Shown here in pieces: positions 5,303 through 11,413 of a stretch of DNA of 29,694 nucleotides (positions are counted from its first letter, which is position 1; each line of letters opens with the position of its first letter). Under the pieces are notes generated by a model that made no database searches, was not told the DNA's origin, and saw only the letters and a list, made by a program, of their open reading frames with translations. Made by a program: the position numbers and the translations under genes. Origin of the DNA: a virus; the IMG/VR virus record IMGVR_UViG_3300042541_003101, positions 1 through 29,694 of that record, one strand, 5' to 3'.

Positions 5303-5896
5303 TTAGCCCTCCTCGCTGTCTTGCCTGACCATTACAGGCAATAGCAAGAATTCCATCTTTAGGCCATCATCCATTTCCGAAGTAATTGTTACTGCTGCAT
5401 TGCAGGAATCACCAAAGTTCATCTTCATTCTTCCATGCTCTGAATACTTCGCAATTACATCACTAACCGTTCTCATGTATTCGCTATTAAATACAGTTGC
5501 TCGCCGGGGATTGTTCTCCCATTCTGTAGGGAACAAACTATCAAACTGCCTAGGAAAAGTAAGACTACTTACTGAACATGGCCGGGCTTCAATAAGTTCC
5601 ATTTGGTCTTTCTTCCCCCCATAGAATCTCGCTTCATTGTCATTGTGGACAATTTTCTTGCTATAGGCAGCTTTCTTTTTGAAAGCCGTGGAAGGCAGCA
5701 ATAGTTCGTCTTCTTCCATGAAGGAAGATTCTGATGTTGGTACTATGCAACGAAAGGCATAGTGTCCATTGGTGCTTCCCACTCGAATGGAGCCAGGTCT
5801 TTTGGCGAAATGGACGAAGGTTAGTTCGCCCTTGAATACGTCTGTGTGGCAGAACTGTGCAGCCACTAAGGCTACGTTGGACGGAATACTAAGCAT
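5303..5896 (-). CDS. possible sliding-clamp-like (DnaN-related) protein
   Basis: 197 residues. The order of motifs resembles small beta-clamp-like proteins of cyanophages. VGSTNGHYAFRCIVP corresponds to the ATDGHRL region, FPRQFDSLFPTEWENNP precedes the middle strand, and VFNSEYMRTVSDVIAKYSE is followed by a C-terminal MEFLLLPVMVR (family: xxLMPVR). Bacterial clamps are about 370 residues, so this would be roughly half. A processivity or decoy role is an inference. The ATG at 5896 overlaps the stop of the upstream gene. Confidence 0.4.
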   Translation of the reverse strand: MLSIPSNVALVAAQFCHTDVFKGELTFVHFAKRPGSIRVGSTNGHYAFRCIVPTSESSFMEEDELLLPSTAFKKKAAYSKKIVHNDNEARFYGGKKDQMELIEARPCSVSSLTFPRQFDSLFPTEWENNPRRATVFNSEYMRTVSDVIAKYSEHGRMKMNFGDSCNAAVTITSEMDDGLKMEFLLLPVMVRQDSEEG

Positions 5897-6332
5897 GATA
5901 ATTAAAGTCCTCTAGTTTGGTGGCGATGGCGCAAGGTTTTCGTTGTACAAAAGCATAAAGATCGTTACCTGGCCAGAATCTTTTACAATTATTTAATTCA
6001 GTTTCTCGTTCTTCATAACGAGCATGTAACCAATGATCATTGCGAGAATCGTTATGAAAACCCTTATATCCTCCACGATTCTCTCTGTAGTAGAGAGTTA
6101 TTTTTGAGGCGTGCCATTCGTCAAATTCCCAAACTTCTCGGGCCGACATAGTGAACTTACACTCAGGGATGTTGTTTGTTTTTACTCCCCAAACTCCGGT
6201 GTGTGCTTCAGTCCTATTGTGCCATACGTCTCTGGCACTTAACCATTCTCCTGAAATAACGCACCAACTTTCAATGGGGTGAAGACTGCCTGTGACTGAT
6301 CGGTAGTGAATGCACGATGAACAAGGTGACAT
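5889..6332 (-). CDS. hypothetical protein with N-terminal cysteines
   Basis: 147 residues. It begins MSPCSSCIHYRSV, with further cysteines in SWCVISGEW and PECKF, which may bind a metal. The rest is aromatic and histidine-rich (WLHARYEERETELNNCKRFW). First gene of the operon 6332-5127; its 3' end overlaps the clamp-like gene by 8 nt. Family not recognised. Confidence 0.65.
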   Translation of the reverse strand: MSPCSSCIHYRSVTGSLHPIESWCVISGEWLSARDVWHNRTEAHTGVWGVKTNNIPECKFTMSAREVWEFDEWHASKITLYYRENRGGYKGFHNDSRNDHWLHARYEERETELNNCKRFWPGNDLYAFVQRKPCAIATKLEDFNYHA

Positions 6333-6381
6333 TGGTTTCAGCGTTTGTTGAAAGAGCAGTAGACAATGAAACTGGCTTCTG

Positions 6382-6561
6382 TCAGTTCCTCGAACTTGGG
6401 AAGTAAGTCAGCCGGCAGTAGCGGTCGGGATGCGTTTGGACGCAGCTCTCTAGAGCCTGAACGTTGTCCTTTTCAGGACTATGGATGAAAGCAGCCAGCA
6501 GGAGGAACGCTGCCCCTGCGGTTACGTTCAAGGCTGCATCACGACGGTTGGTTTTGATCAT
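6382..6561 (-). CDS. small membrane protein
   Basis: 59 residues: a basic start (MIKTNRRDAA), one membrane helix (LNVTAGAAFLLLAAFI), then a polar tail with two cysteines (ESCVQTHPDRYCRLTYFP). The ATG at 6561 lies 31 nt past the predicted start of HLR1 module D. The architecture parallels the protein at 1205-1396. The tail would sit on the far side of the membrane, where the cysteines could form a disulfide. Function unknown. Confidence 0.65.
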   Translation of the reverse strand: MIKTNRRDAALNVTAGAAFLLLAAFIHSPEKDNVQALESCVQTHPDRYCRLTYFPSSRN

Positions 6562-6598
6562 GGCGAAAACGGAAGGAGGGCTCGCTGCCCATGAGAAG

Positions 6599-6650
6599 AC
6601 AATACAGAAAAAAGGGGCTCGAAGCCCCGTTTGTAACAATACTTTACAGA
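6599..6650 (-). promoter_or_regulatory. HLR1-like box and -10 (module D)
   Basis: GTAACAATACTTTACAGA at 6633-6650. Minus-strand TATTGT at 6604-6599 is 28 nt away, with a strong terminator between. The box contains the TAA stop of the upstream HNH gene (6644-6646). Confidence 0.55.
6608..6628 (-). terminator. strong intrinsic terminator after the HNH gene
   Basis: GGGGCT/AGCCCC stem with a 3-nt loop, followed on the minus strand by six T. It lies between the HLR1-like box and the -10 of the next gene. Confidence 0.85.
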
Positions 6651-7144
6651 ACATTATTGAAGCGAATTCGATCACTTTTTCCTCCGTTGCATTCGCGGCA
6701 TAATACTTGCAAATTGCTTGAATGATTTGTCCCGCCCCTTGAAACTGGATGAATATGGTCAATTTCAAGAATAGCATTATCTTTTGGCCCGATGCCACAC
6801 ATTTGACACGTGTAATTGTCTCTTGCTAGTATATCTACGCGCAATTTTTGACCGACTCTCACTCTGTTAATAGATACAGCGGTATTAAGATCGTTGACCG
6901 ATCTTCCTTCTTTATATTTTTTAACTAATTCTTCCATTGTATTAAACTCATCAACAGTCAAACAAGATACTGGCTTGTTGATACCAGCGACTCGGCGCTT
7001 ACCTGGTCTAATTCCTGCAACACGCAACAACGCAAATGCCGTTGTGCGGCTAATTTGATGGTAGTTATACCAATCAGTGATCCGCACTGTTGGTCCGACG
7101 TTGTCTCTGTTTGCAAAAAGCAGTTTCGTGGATAAATTTGTCAT
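6644..7144 (-). CDS. HNH endonuclease
   Basis: 166 residues. The C-terminal half is a classical HNH domain: LARDNYTCQMCGIGPKDNAI, LEIDHIHPVSRGGTNHSSNL and QVLCRECNGGKSD. The CxxC pairs (structural zinc) and the DH of the catalytic motif are visible. The N-terminal half (TDWYNYHQISRTTAFALLRV) looks like a winged or helix-turn-helix DNA-binding part. Probably a free-standing homing-type nuclease. The ATG at 7144 is used; an upstream in-frame start at 7156 is possible. It is preceded by HLR1 module E and followed at once by a terminator. Confidence 0.85.
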   Translation of the reverse strand: MTNLSTKLLFANRDNVGPTVRITDWYNYHQISRTTAFALLRVAGIRPGKRRVAGINKPVSCLTVDEFNTMEELVKKYKEGRSVNDLNTAVSINRVRVGQKLRVDILARDNYTCQMCGIGPKDNAILEIDHIHPVSRGGTNHSSNLQVLCRECNGGKSDRIRFNNVL

Positions 7145-7174
7145 GGCTTTACGCAAAAGGTTTGCTTGGCCAGT

Positions 7175-7224
7175 GTACTACAAAAAATTTCTAGCGAGGC
7201 TTTTTTGCAATAAAACTTTACAAG
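7175..7224 (-). promoter_or_regulatory. HLR1-like box and -10 (module E)
   Basis: GCAATAAAACTTTACAAG at 7207-7224: the second half (TTTACAA) is perfect and the first half degenerate. A minus-strand TAGTAC at 7180-7175 could be the -10, 26 nt away. The HNH gene begins 24-31 nt further. Confidence 0.4.
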
Positions 7225-7240
7225 GCCAGGTCTCCCTCGA

Positions 7241-7432
7241 TCACAGGCCCAAGAAAAACTGAGCGCACTTGCTCCTGCGCAAGCTTTCAGCGCGAACAAA
7301 CTGCTGCGAGCCAGTTCCTAGGTTCTTGATCTTGATCAATGGCGTTTCCACTTTTTTGGTCATCACGATGTACTTACCGCGCCAACCAAAGTTACCGTCA
7401 TTTAAGTCCACGATGTCGCCAGTAGAAAACAA
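7241..7432 (-). CDS. hypothetical small protein, KOW/SH3-like pattern
   Basis: 63 residues. FSTGDIVDLNDGNFGWRGKY-IVMTKKVETPLIKIKN reads like a small beta-barrel that starts with 'xGDIVxL', as in KOW/SH3-type folds. A TTG start at 7432 is supported by AAGGA 6 nt upstream; GTG 7414 is the alternative. It lies between a terminator and HLR1 module E. No function can be assigned. Confidence 0.6.
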   Translation of the reverse strand: MFSTGDIVDLNDGNFGWRGKYIVMTKKVETPLIKIKNLGTGSQQFVRAESLRRSKCAQFFLGL

Positions 7433-7458
7433 CTAATTTCCTTCCCCATTGTTCCTGG

Positions 7459-7482
7459 AAAAAAGAGGGCCTTGTGGCCCCC
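7459..7482 (-). terminator. intrinsic terminator upstream of the 7241-7432 gene
   Basis: GGGCC/GGCCC stem with a 4-nt ACAA loop and six T on the minus strand. Bases 7483-7619, between it and the stop of the GIY-YIG gene, contain no gene that I can see. Confidence 0.7.
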
Positions 7483-7619
7483 GAACTTCCAGAACCAATC
7501 TAGGGCATGGACTGCCTGCCGTCAAGCTTTCACAGGATAAGCCCTGAAAGCCCCTCCGGGCCTGAGGTGACAAGTCTAACTTTTTTGTTGAGCAATTTCT
7601 GAAAGATGAGTCTGGATTT

Positions 7620-8450
7620 CTAAGTTAAAGCAGCAGTCAGAAGAGATTTTTCGCAAAGATCTTGTTCTGCATCGTTCGGCGAAAGGTAATCCAGGATGAA
7701 TTGATAAGGGCCAAGTCTGTTAATCTCGTCAAAATAAAACTGAATCACTTTAATGGCCTGATTGCTGTCAGTTCTTCTTACTTCCGTATTTCCACTCCAT
7801 CTGGTGTTAGCGAGATCTGATGGGCATGAACTCTCCAACGATACGTCGCGAAGGCTTGCCTGTTCAACAAGGAAAGCATGAAACCTGCTGCGTGTATTCC
7901 AGTGACAAACAAAATCACCGTATTCCTCGTCAGCCCTTGTCTTGATATTAGCAGAAATACCAATTTTTACGTAATTAGGGAAACGAGCAAGTCTAAATAA
8001 GTAAACAATAGAATAGCTATCTAAGCCCCATCTGCTGGGTTCCATTAGCATTGCGTATAAAGATCCACGCCACATTCCCCCGCAACAAGGAGGAATGCGT
8101 CCCTCAAGGGCCCTTCGTGGCTCTTGCAGGAACAATTTGCCATGGCGTAAGCACTTATGCTGAATTGCTATGCGTCTTGTTTGATACGGCTCGACTCTTT
8201 GACATAAAGCAATTTTTGCCAGTCTTTCGTCGTAAAGGCTTGCAGCACTATCCTTCCTGCCACCGTTGCCACAACAATATAGCCCATGCCCATTTAGTAG
8301 ATCGCCAGGCCGAGATTTATGGATTTCTCCATGAATCAAGCAACGATGAAGAGTAGGCTTGGTTTGGCCAACATATGGATCCACTCTTACGGCTTTTCCA
8401 ATCTGAGCTAACCTAGCATCGTAATTTTCTTCCTTCAATTTGCTTGGCAT
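7620..8450 (-). CDS. GIY-YIG-like nuclease with two zinc-finger-type repeats
   Basis: 276 residues. Residues 10-60 (YDARLAQIG ... CLIHGEIHKSRPGDLLNGHG-LYCC) and 73-123 (YDERLAKIA ... CLRHGKLFLQEPRRALEGRI-PPCC) are two copies of one module. Its pattern, C-x2-HG ... L-x-G ... CC, resembles DUF723-type treble-clef domains of homing nucleases. Residues 148-200 look like a divergent GIY-YIG core (IVYLFRL, VKIGIS, R172, and VEQ near 196). DNA binding by the repeats and cleavage by the C-terminal domain is inferred. Monocistronic, with a terminator between it and the upstream gene. Confidence 0.65.
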   Translation of the reverse strand: MPSKLKEENYDARLAQIGKAVRVDPYVGQTKPTLHRCLIHGEIHKSRPGDLLNGHGLYCCGNGGRKDSAASLYDERLAKIALCQRVEPYQTRRIAIQHKCLRHGKLFLQEPRRALEGRIPPCCGGMWRGSLYAMLMEPSRWGLDSYSIVYLFRLARFPNYVKIGISANIKTRADEEYGDFVCHWNTRSRFHAFLVEQASLRDVSLESSCPSDLANTRWSGNTEVRRTDSNQAIKVIQFYFDEINRLGPYQFILDYLSPNDAEQDLCEKSLLTAALT

Positions 8451-8455
8451 GTCAC

Positions 8456-8487
8456 AATAAAAAGCCTCTCTTTATTATAAGAGAGGC
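8456..8487 (-). terminator. intrinsic terminator after the RlpA-like gene
   Basis: GCCTCTCTT/AAGAGAGGC, a perfect 9-bp stem with a 6-nt loop. On the minus strand it is followed by TTTTTATT. It lies immediately upstream of the start of the GIY-YIG gene. Confidence 0.85.
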
Positions 8488-8524
8488 GATCCACATGCGC
8501 GAAAGATGCTTGGGATGATGCTCG

Positions 8525-8878
8525 TTAAAGCCTAGAGATGCACACGCTGGCTACCCCTTGCTCAGTGCTGGCAATGCGAGCGAATGCGGCTTCCGAAAGG
8601 TCGATGATGCGGTTGCCGTAGTAAGGCCCATCATCATTAATTTTGAGCACTACGCTTCTGCCATTGCTTTGATTGGTCACTCTTACTGTGGCACCAAAGG
8701 GAAGGCTCCTATGAGCAGCCGACAGTCCGTAAGCATTAAAGCGTTCGCCATTGGCCGTTGTGCGCCCATGGAAACCTGGTCCGTAGTAGCTTGCGAGTCC
8801 GCATGAAGAAGCCGCCCCTGCTGATCCTGGCAAGAAAGCCAATGCAGCGAGAGCGGAAAGAAAAGTAAGTTTCAGCAT
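8525..8878 (-). CDS. RlpA-like double-psi beta-barrel protein
   Basis: 117 residues. A signal peptide (MLKLTFLSALAALAFLPGSA, cleavage near AGA-AS) is followed by one RlpA-type double-psi beta-barrel. Visible motifs are GLASYYGPGFHGRTTANGE, SAAHRSLPFGATVRVTN, SVVLKINDDGPYYGNRIIDL and SEAAFA. Bacterial RlpA cleaves naked glycan strands and usually also has a SPOR domain, which is missing here. A secreted cell-wall lytic or host-surface role is inferred. It was perhaps captured from the host. Confidence 0.85.
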   Translation of the reverse strand: MLKLTFLSALAALAFLPGSAGAASSCGLASYYGPGFHGRTTANGERFNAYGLSAAHRSLPFGATVRVTNQSNGRSVVLKINDDGPYYGNRIIDLSEAAFARIASTEQGVASVCISRL

Positions 8879-8895
8879 TTGTTAAGAAAAGAAAG

Positions 8896-9096
8896 TTACC
8901 AAGGGCTGCCAGTCTCCTGGGCAGCAACGTGCATCGTAGCAGATCGTGCTGGAGGGGCGAAAGTGTGGTATGCTTCTTGAGCGAGTCGGTCCTGGGGCTT
9001 AACGCCTCCTCCTCTGGAGCCGCAAGGGTGGACGGTGATGAAAGGATGGGCATTGCCGCAAGGCGTGCCGGAGTCGCATGGTGCTCTGCAAGGCAT
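8896..9096 (-). CDS. small cysteine-containing protein
   Basis: 66 residues beginning MPCRAPCDSGTPCGN and continuing ITVHPCGSRGGG. The spacing CxxGxPCG...C recalls the short 'C.kGkPCGnsCI' motif that recurs in bacterial and phage proteins. The rest is proline-rich. Two other frames are open across this segment (for example 8736-9131), so the choice rests on the motif and on the hairpins at 9148-9174 and 9200-9222 upstream. Function unknown. Confidence 0.4.
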   Translation of the reverse strand: MPCRAPCDSGTPCGNAHPFITVHPCGSRGGGVKPQDRLAQEAYHTFAPPARSATMHVAAQETGSPW

Positions 9097-9147
9097 CCTT
9101 TCCCCCGGTATCTTTGGGGAAAAATTGCCATCGGAGACTCGTAAGGG

Positions 9148-9174
9148 AAGGGACCGAAAGGTCCCTTTTCTTTT
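9148..9174. terminator. bidirectional hairpin
   Basis: AAGGGACC/GGTCCCTT stem with a GAAA tetraloop. On the plus strand TTCTTTT follows. On the minus strand the flanking bases are CCC, so termination there is weaker. It sits between the glycine-rich gene and the cysteine-motif gene. Confidence 0.65.
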
Positions 9175-9199
9175 GCCTAAAGAGAGTTATGAGGCGCAT

Positions 9200-9222
9200 A
9201 AAAAAAGGAGCCTTGCGGCTCC
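9200..9222 (-). terminator. strong intrinsic terminator after the glycine-rich gene
   Basis: GGAGCC/GGCTCC stem with a GCAA loop and seven T on the minus strand, 20 bp past the stop at 9242. Confidence 0.9.
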
Positions 9223-9241
9223 CTTCGTTTTGGCCTTTGTC

Positions 9242-9595
9242 TTACCGCTTTCTTGCGAGAGAGCCAACAGTGCCATATCCATATCCATAACCATCGTTGT
9301 TGCCATAGCCATAGCTATAACCATAGCCATAGCCATTGCCATCGCCATAGCCATAGCCATCGCCATAGCCATTGCCAGAGCTATAACCATGGCCATGGCT
9401 ATAACCATTGCCATCGCCATAGCCATCGCCATAGCCATTACCACGGCCGTTGCCATGGCCATTGCCATCGCCATCGCCATAGCCATAGCCATCGCCATAG
9501 CCATCGCCATTGCCATTGCCATGGCCATTGCCATCGCCACAACCATTGCCATGGCCATTGCCAATTGGATACGAAAGAGCCATCACAGCCCCCAA
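9242..9595 (-). CDS. glycine-rich repeat protein encoded by a hexanucleotide array
   Basis: 117 residues. After MGAVMALSYPI, about 95 residues alternate glycine with N, Y, D, H or S (GDGYGDGYGYGDGNG and similar), ending in GTVGSLARKR. The DNA is a GCCATN array from about 9270 to 9570. All six frames are open there, but this one is favoured. Its ATG overlaps the stop of the upstream gene, a strong terminator follows, and both neighbours share the strand. The low-complexity chain may be a flexible linker or adhesive; function unknown. Confidence 0.65.
   Translation of the reverse strand: MGAVMALSYPIGNGHGNGCGDGNGHGNGNGDGYGDGYGYGDGDGNGHGNGRGNGYGDGYGDGNGYSHGHGYSSGNGYGDGYGYGDGNGYGYGYSYGYGNNDGYGYGYGTVGSLARKR
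9270..9570. repeat. hexanucleotide (GCCATN) repeat array
   Basis: About fifty units of GCCAT followed by A, C, T or G run almost without interruption. Breaks include GCCAGAGCTATAACC near 9374. The array is coding on the minus strand (Gly-X dipeptides). Units are diverged enough that it is not a young slippage tract, but length change is likely. Confidence 0.85.
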
Positions 9596-9915
9596 CGGCT
9601 ACTAACAGGCACCTTGAAAACAACTGATTGCTTTGGTATTACTACAGGATTGTCCATTTTACGAATGGTTACTTGGTCCGACTTGGGGTTTTTAATCGCA
9701 CCATCAAAACCGATGGATTCCCACTTAAAAAGCCAAACTGCATTGCTTAAGACAAGCTCTTGAGTTGCATCATTAAATACAACATCTCCAGCAAAAATCC
9801 ATCCACGGTCAACTACAACAATATTACGATTGCCAGAAGGCGATGTATTGGCTGTTGACTGTGGAACGTAAATAATGCCATTGATCTCAATGCTGGAAAG
9901 AGGTTCAATCGTCAT
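9583..9915 (-). CDS. hypothetical protein, 110 residues
   Basis: Begins MTIEPLSSIEINGIIYVPQS. Beta-rich segments follow (NIVVVDRGWIFAGDVVF, ELVLSNAVWLFKWESIGFDG), ending VVFKVPVSSRWGL. Such an all-beta profile fits a small structural or decoration protein, which is an inference. The ATG at 9915 is preferred to the first in-frame codon at 9996. Its 3' end overlaps the glycine-rich gene by 13 nt. Confidence 0.7.
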   Translation of the reverse strand: MTIEPLSSIEINGIIYVPQSTANTSPSGNRNIVVVDRGWIFAGDVVFNDATQELVLSNAVWLFKWESIGFDGAIKNPKSDQVTIRKMDNPVVIPKQSVVFKVPVSSRWGL

Positions 9916-9961
9916 GATTAATTTGCTTGAATGGTTTGCTAAAACGAATTGCTTGGACGAC

Positions 9962-10285
9962 TTACTTGGGCGCCGTGTTAGCAAGGGCAGCGGCATATGC
10001 CGACAAATAAGCTTGGAGATCTTCAGACGTTGGAGCTTCGGTTACCACTTCCAAGTGCTGTTCCTCGTGCTTCTTAAGTACGGCCTTGAAGGCAAAGTAC
10101 ATGCTCTCAAGGTGCCAGCGGTGGGCCTTGCAAGAAGGCATTGCAATGACCTCTTCAAGAGTGGTGGTCCAATCTTCCAGGTCTTTCACCCGAGAAAAAT
10201 GCTCAATCGTGGGGTTGCCGTAGTTCATTGCCAGCCTTTCGCCGGCAAAGGCGGTAACTCCTGAGGTGGTGACGGTGATTGCCAT
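9962..10285 (-). CDS. hypothetical protein, 107 residues
   Basis: Begins MAITVTTSGVTAFAGERLAM, then a helical central part (SRVKDLEDWTTTLEEVIAM; YFAFKAVLKKHEEQH) and an alanine-rich end (SAYAAALANTAPK). The ATG at 10285 gives the most natural start. In-frame ATGs at 10342 and 10357 exist, as does an overlapping 34-codon frame from 10329. Not recognised. Confidence 0.65.
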   Translation of the reverse strand: MAITVTTSGVTAFAGERLAMNYGNPTIEHFSRVKDLEDWTTTLEEVIAMPSCKAHRWHLESMYFAFKAVLKKHEEQHLEVVTEAPTSEDLQAYLSAYAAALANTAPK

Positions 10286-10379
10286 GGGAGGGGAAGTGCG
10301 GCATCGAACCGCTTGGTGAACTCGTTCATTGTGGGCCACCATCCCCAACCCCGTCAACCCTCCTGGCTATCAGCGCTGC

Positions 10380-10724
10380 TTATCGTCGTCCTTTCCAGCG
10401 TACGGCCACGAAATGGCAATGGCCAATGGCCTTCAGCTCTACGTGCCTGGAAGCCCTCCTAACGAGGTTCTGGAATGCCTGCCGTCGTGTCTTGTCCAGC
10501 CGGCCATCAGGCTCCTCCAGCCAGCTTCTAGCCCAGTCTGCCATCTCTTCAATGTCGCCCAGTTCCCTGGTGCGCACCACGAAATGCCTGCCACGCTGTT
10601 CGCACTTCTGCCATACGGGGTGGACTGCTGGCTCTTCCCTGGACAATGCTTGCGCTTCTGCTCTCAAGATTGGTGGAATGCAAATGCTCACCAATGGGGG
10701 AAGAAATTGTTGTTCAACGGTCAT
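10380..10724 (-). CDS. hypothetical protein, 114 residues
   Basis: Starts MTVEQQFLPPLVSICIPPIL at 10724, where ATGA overlaps the upstream stop. The middle is charged and helical (DIEEMADWARSWLEEPDGRL) and the end basic (HVELKAIGHCHFVAVRWKGR). Member of the minus-strand operon that begins at 12993. Function unknown. Confidence 0.7.
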   Translation of the reverse strand: MTVEQQFLPPLVSICIPPILRAEAQALSREEPAVHPVWQKCEQRGRHFVVRTRELGDIEEMADWARSWLEEPDGRLDKTRRQAFQNLVRRASRHVELKAIGHCHFVAVRWKGRR

Positions 10725-10882
10725 TGCCATTCCTCAGTTTTGAAAATGTTGACGATGGGAGTGGATGGGTTTAGTTCTGCCGCCATTAACCTTGCCATTG
10801 TTCTGTTTGTTGCCATTAAAGAGAATCGCTCTCCATTGCCAAACACAACAGTGTAAGTATCGAAAAGATTTCCTCTAATCAT
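10721..10882 (-). CDS. hypothetical protein, 53 residues
   Basis: MIRGNLFDTYTVVFGNGERF, then SLMATNRTMARLMAAELNPS and TPIVNIFKTEEWQ. The ATG lies inside the last codons of the upstream gene (ATGATTAG) and its TGA overlaps the next ATG. Overlap on both sides supports it despite its length. An alpha/beta pattern; no family recognised. Confidence 0.7.
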   Translation of the reverse strand: MIRGNLFDTYTVVFGNGERFSLMATNRTMARLMAAELNPSTPIVNIFKTEEWQ

Positions 10883-11396
10883 TGTGCCATTGTGCGAACA
10901 TGTTTTTGATGCAGCCAGACTCTTCCATTTGCTCCATCACTGCTTGAGTGACAATCTCACGGAGCATTTGCCGCCAATCATCGTCACCACCAAAGCTACC
11001 AATTTGTTCAATCGTCCTGATGGACGTAGAAAGGTTTGATAGGTCTGCCATGGTATGTAAAGCTTCTGGCCAAGAGCCGTTGTTTTGATGCTCTTCTAAG
11101 GTGCCAGCATGTATTTCAAGCCAGCGCATTAAACAAAACAGTCCAATCTGTTTCAATGCTTCGTCACCGTACTTTTCTTCCATTGTTTCAATGGTTTCCA
11201 AAAGCGTTGGTGGCACGCCAATGGTTGACGGACTATCGATGAATGGAGACAAGCCGTCTGCAATGGCAGAACGCTCGTTTCGCTTTACTGAAGCAGCTTG
11301 ATTCAAGAAGTCGTTAACAGAAGAGAATTCCATGGCAAATAGTTGTTCGGCCTTAGCATGGCGAACAACGAGCCTTTTGTCAAGCCCTTCGTACAT
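10875..11396 (-). CDS. hypothetical helical protein, 173 residues
   Basis: Helical and acidic. VNDFLNQAASVKRNERSAIA, a proline break (SPSTIGVPPTLLETIETMEE) and C-terminal WRQMLREIVTQAVMEQMEES are visible. The ATG at 11396 directly follows AAGGA; the ATG at 11333 is an alternative start. It lies downstream of the terminase-like gene, where phages often keep virion-assembly genes. Nothing identifies its role. Confidence 0.7.
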   Translation of the reverse strand: MYEGLDKRLVVRHAKAEQLFAMEFSSVNDFLNQAASVKRNERSAIADGLSPFIDSPSTIGVPPTLLETIETMEEKYGDEALKQIGLFCLMRWLEIHAGTLEEHQNNGSWPEALHTMADLSNLSTSIRTIEQIGSFGGDDDWRQMLREIVTQAVMEQMEESGCIKNMFAQWHND

Positions 11397-11413
11397 TCCT
11401 TAATCTTGCACCG

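Noticed and set aside
9035-9763. Long plus-strand frame of 242 codons and several others over the GCCATN array
   Set aside because: The hexamer array keeps all frames open. Overlap with the upstream gene, the terminator and neighbour orientation favour only the minus-strand Gly-X frame at 9242-9595.
10225-10329. 34-codon minus-strand frame MNEFTKRFDAALPLPW...
   Set aside because: Natural-looking start, but it overlaps the longer gene at 9962-10285 by 61 nt on the same strand and ends in a proline-rich shadow.
10282-10330. Possible T-arm of a minus-strand tRNA (GCGGTTCGATGCCGC)
   Set aside because: No matching acceptor, D-arm or anticodon arm can be formed around it.
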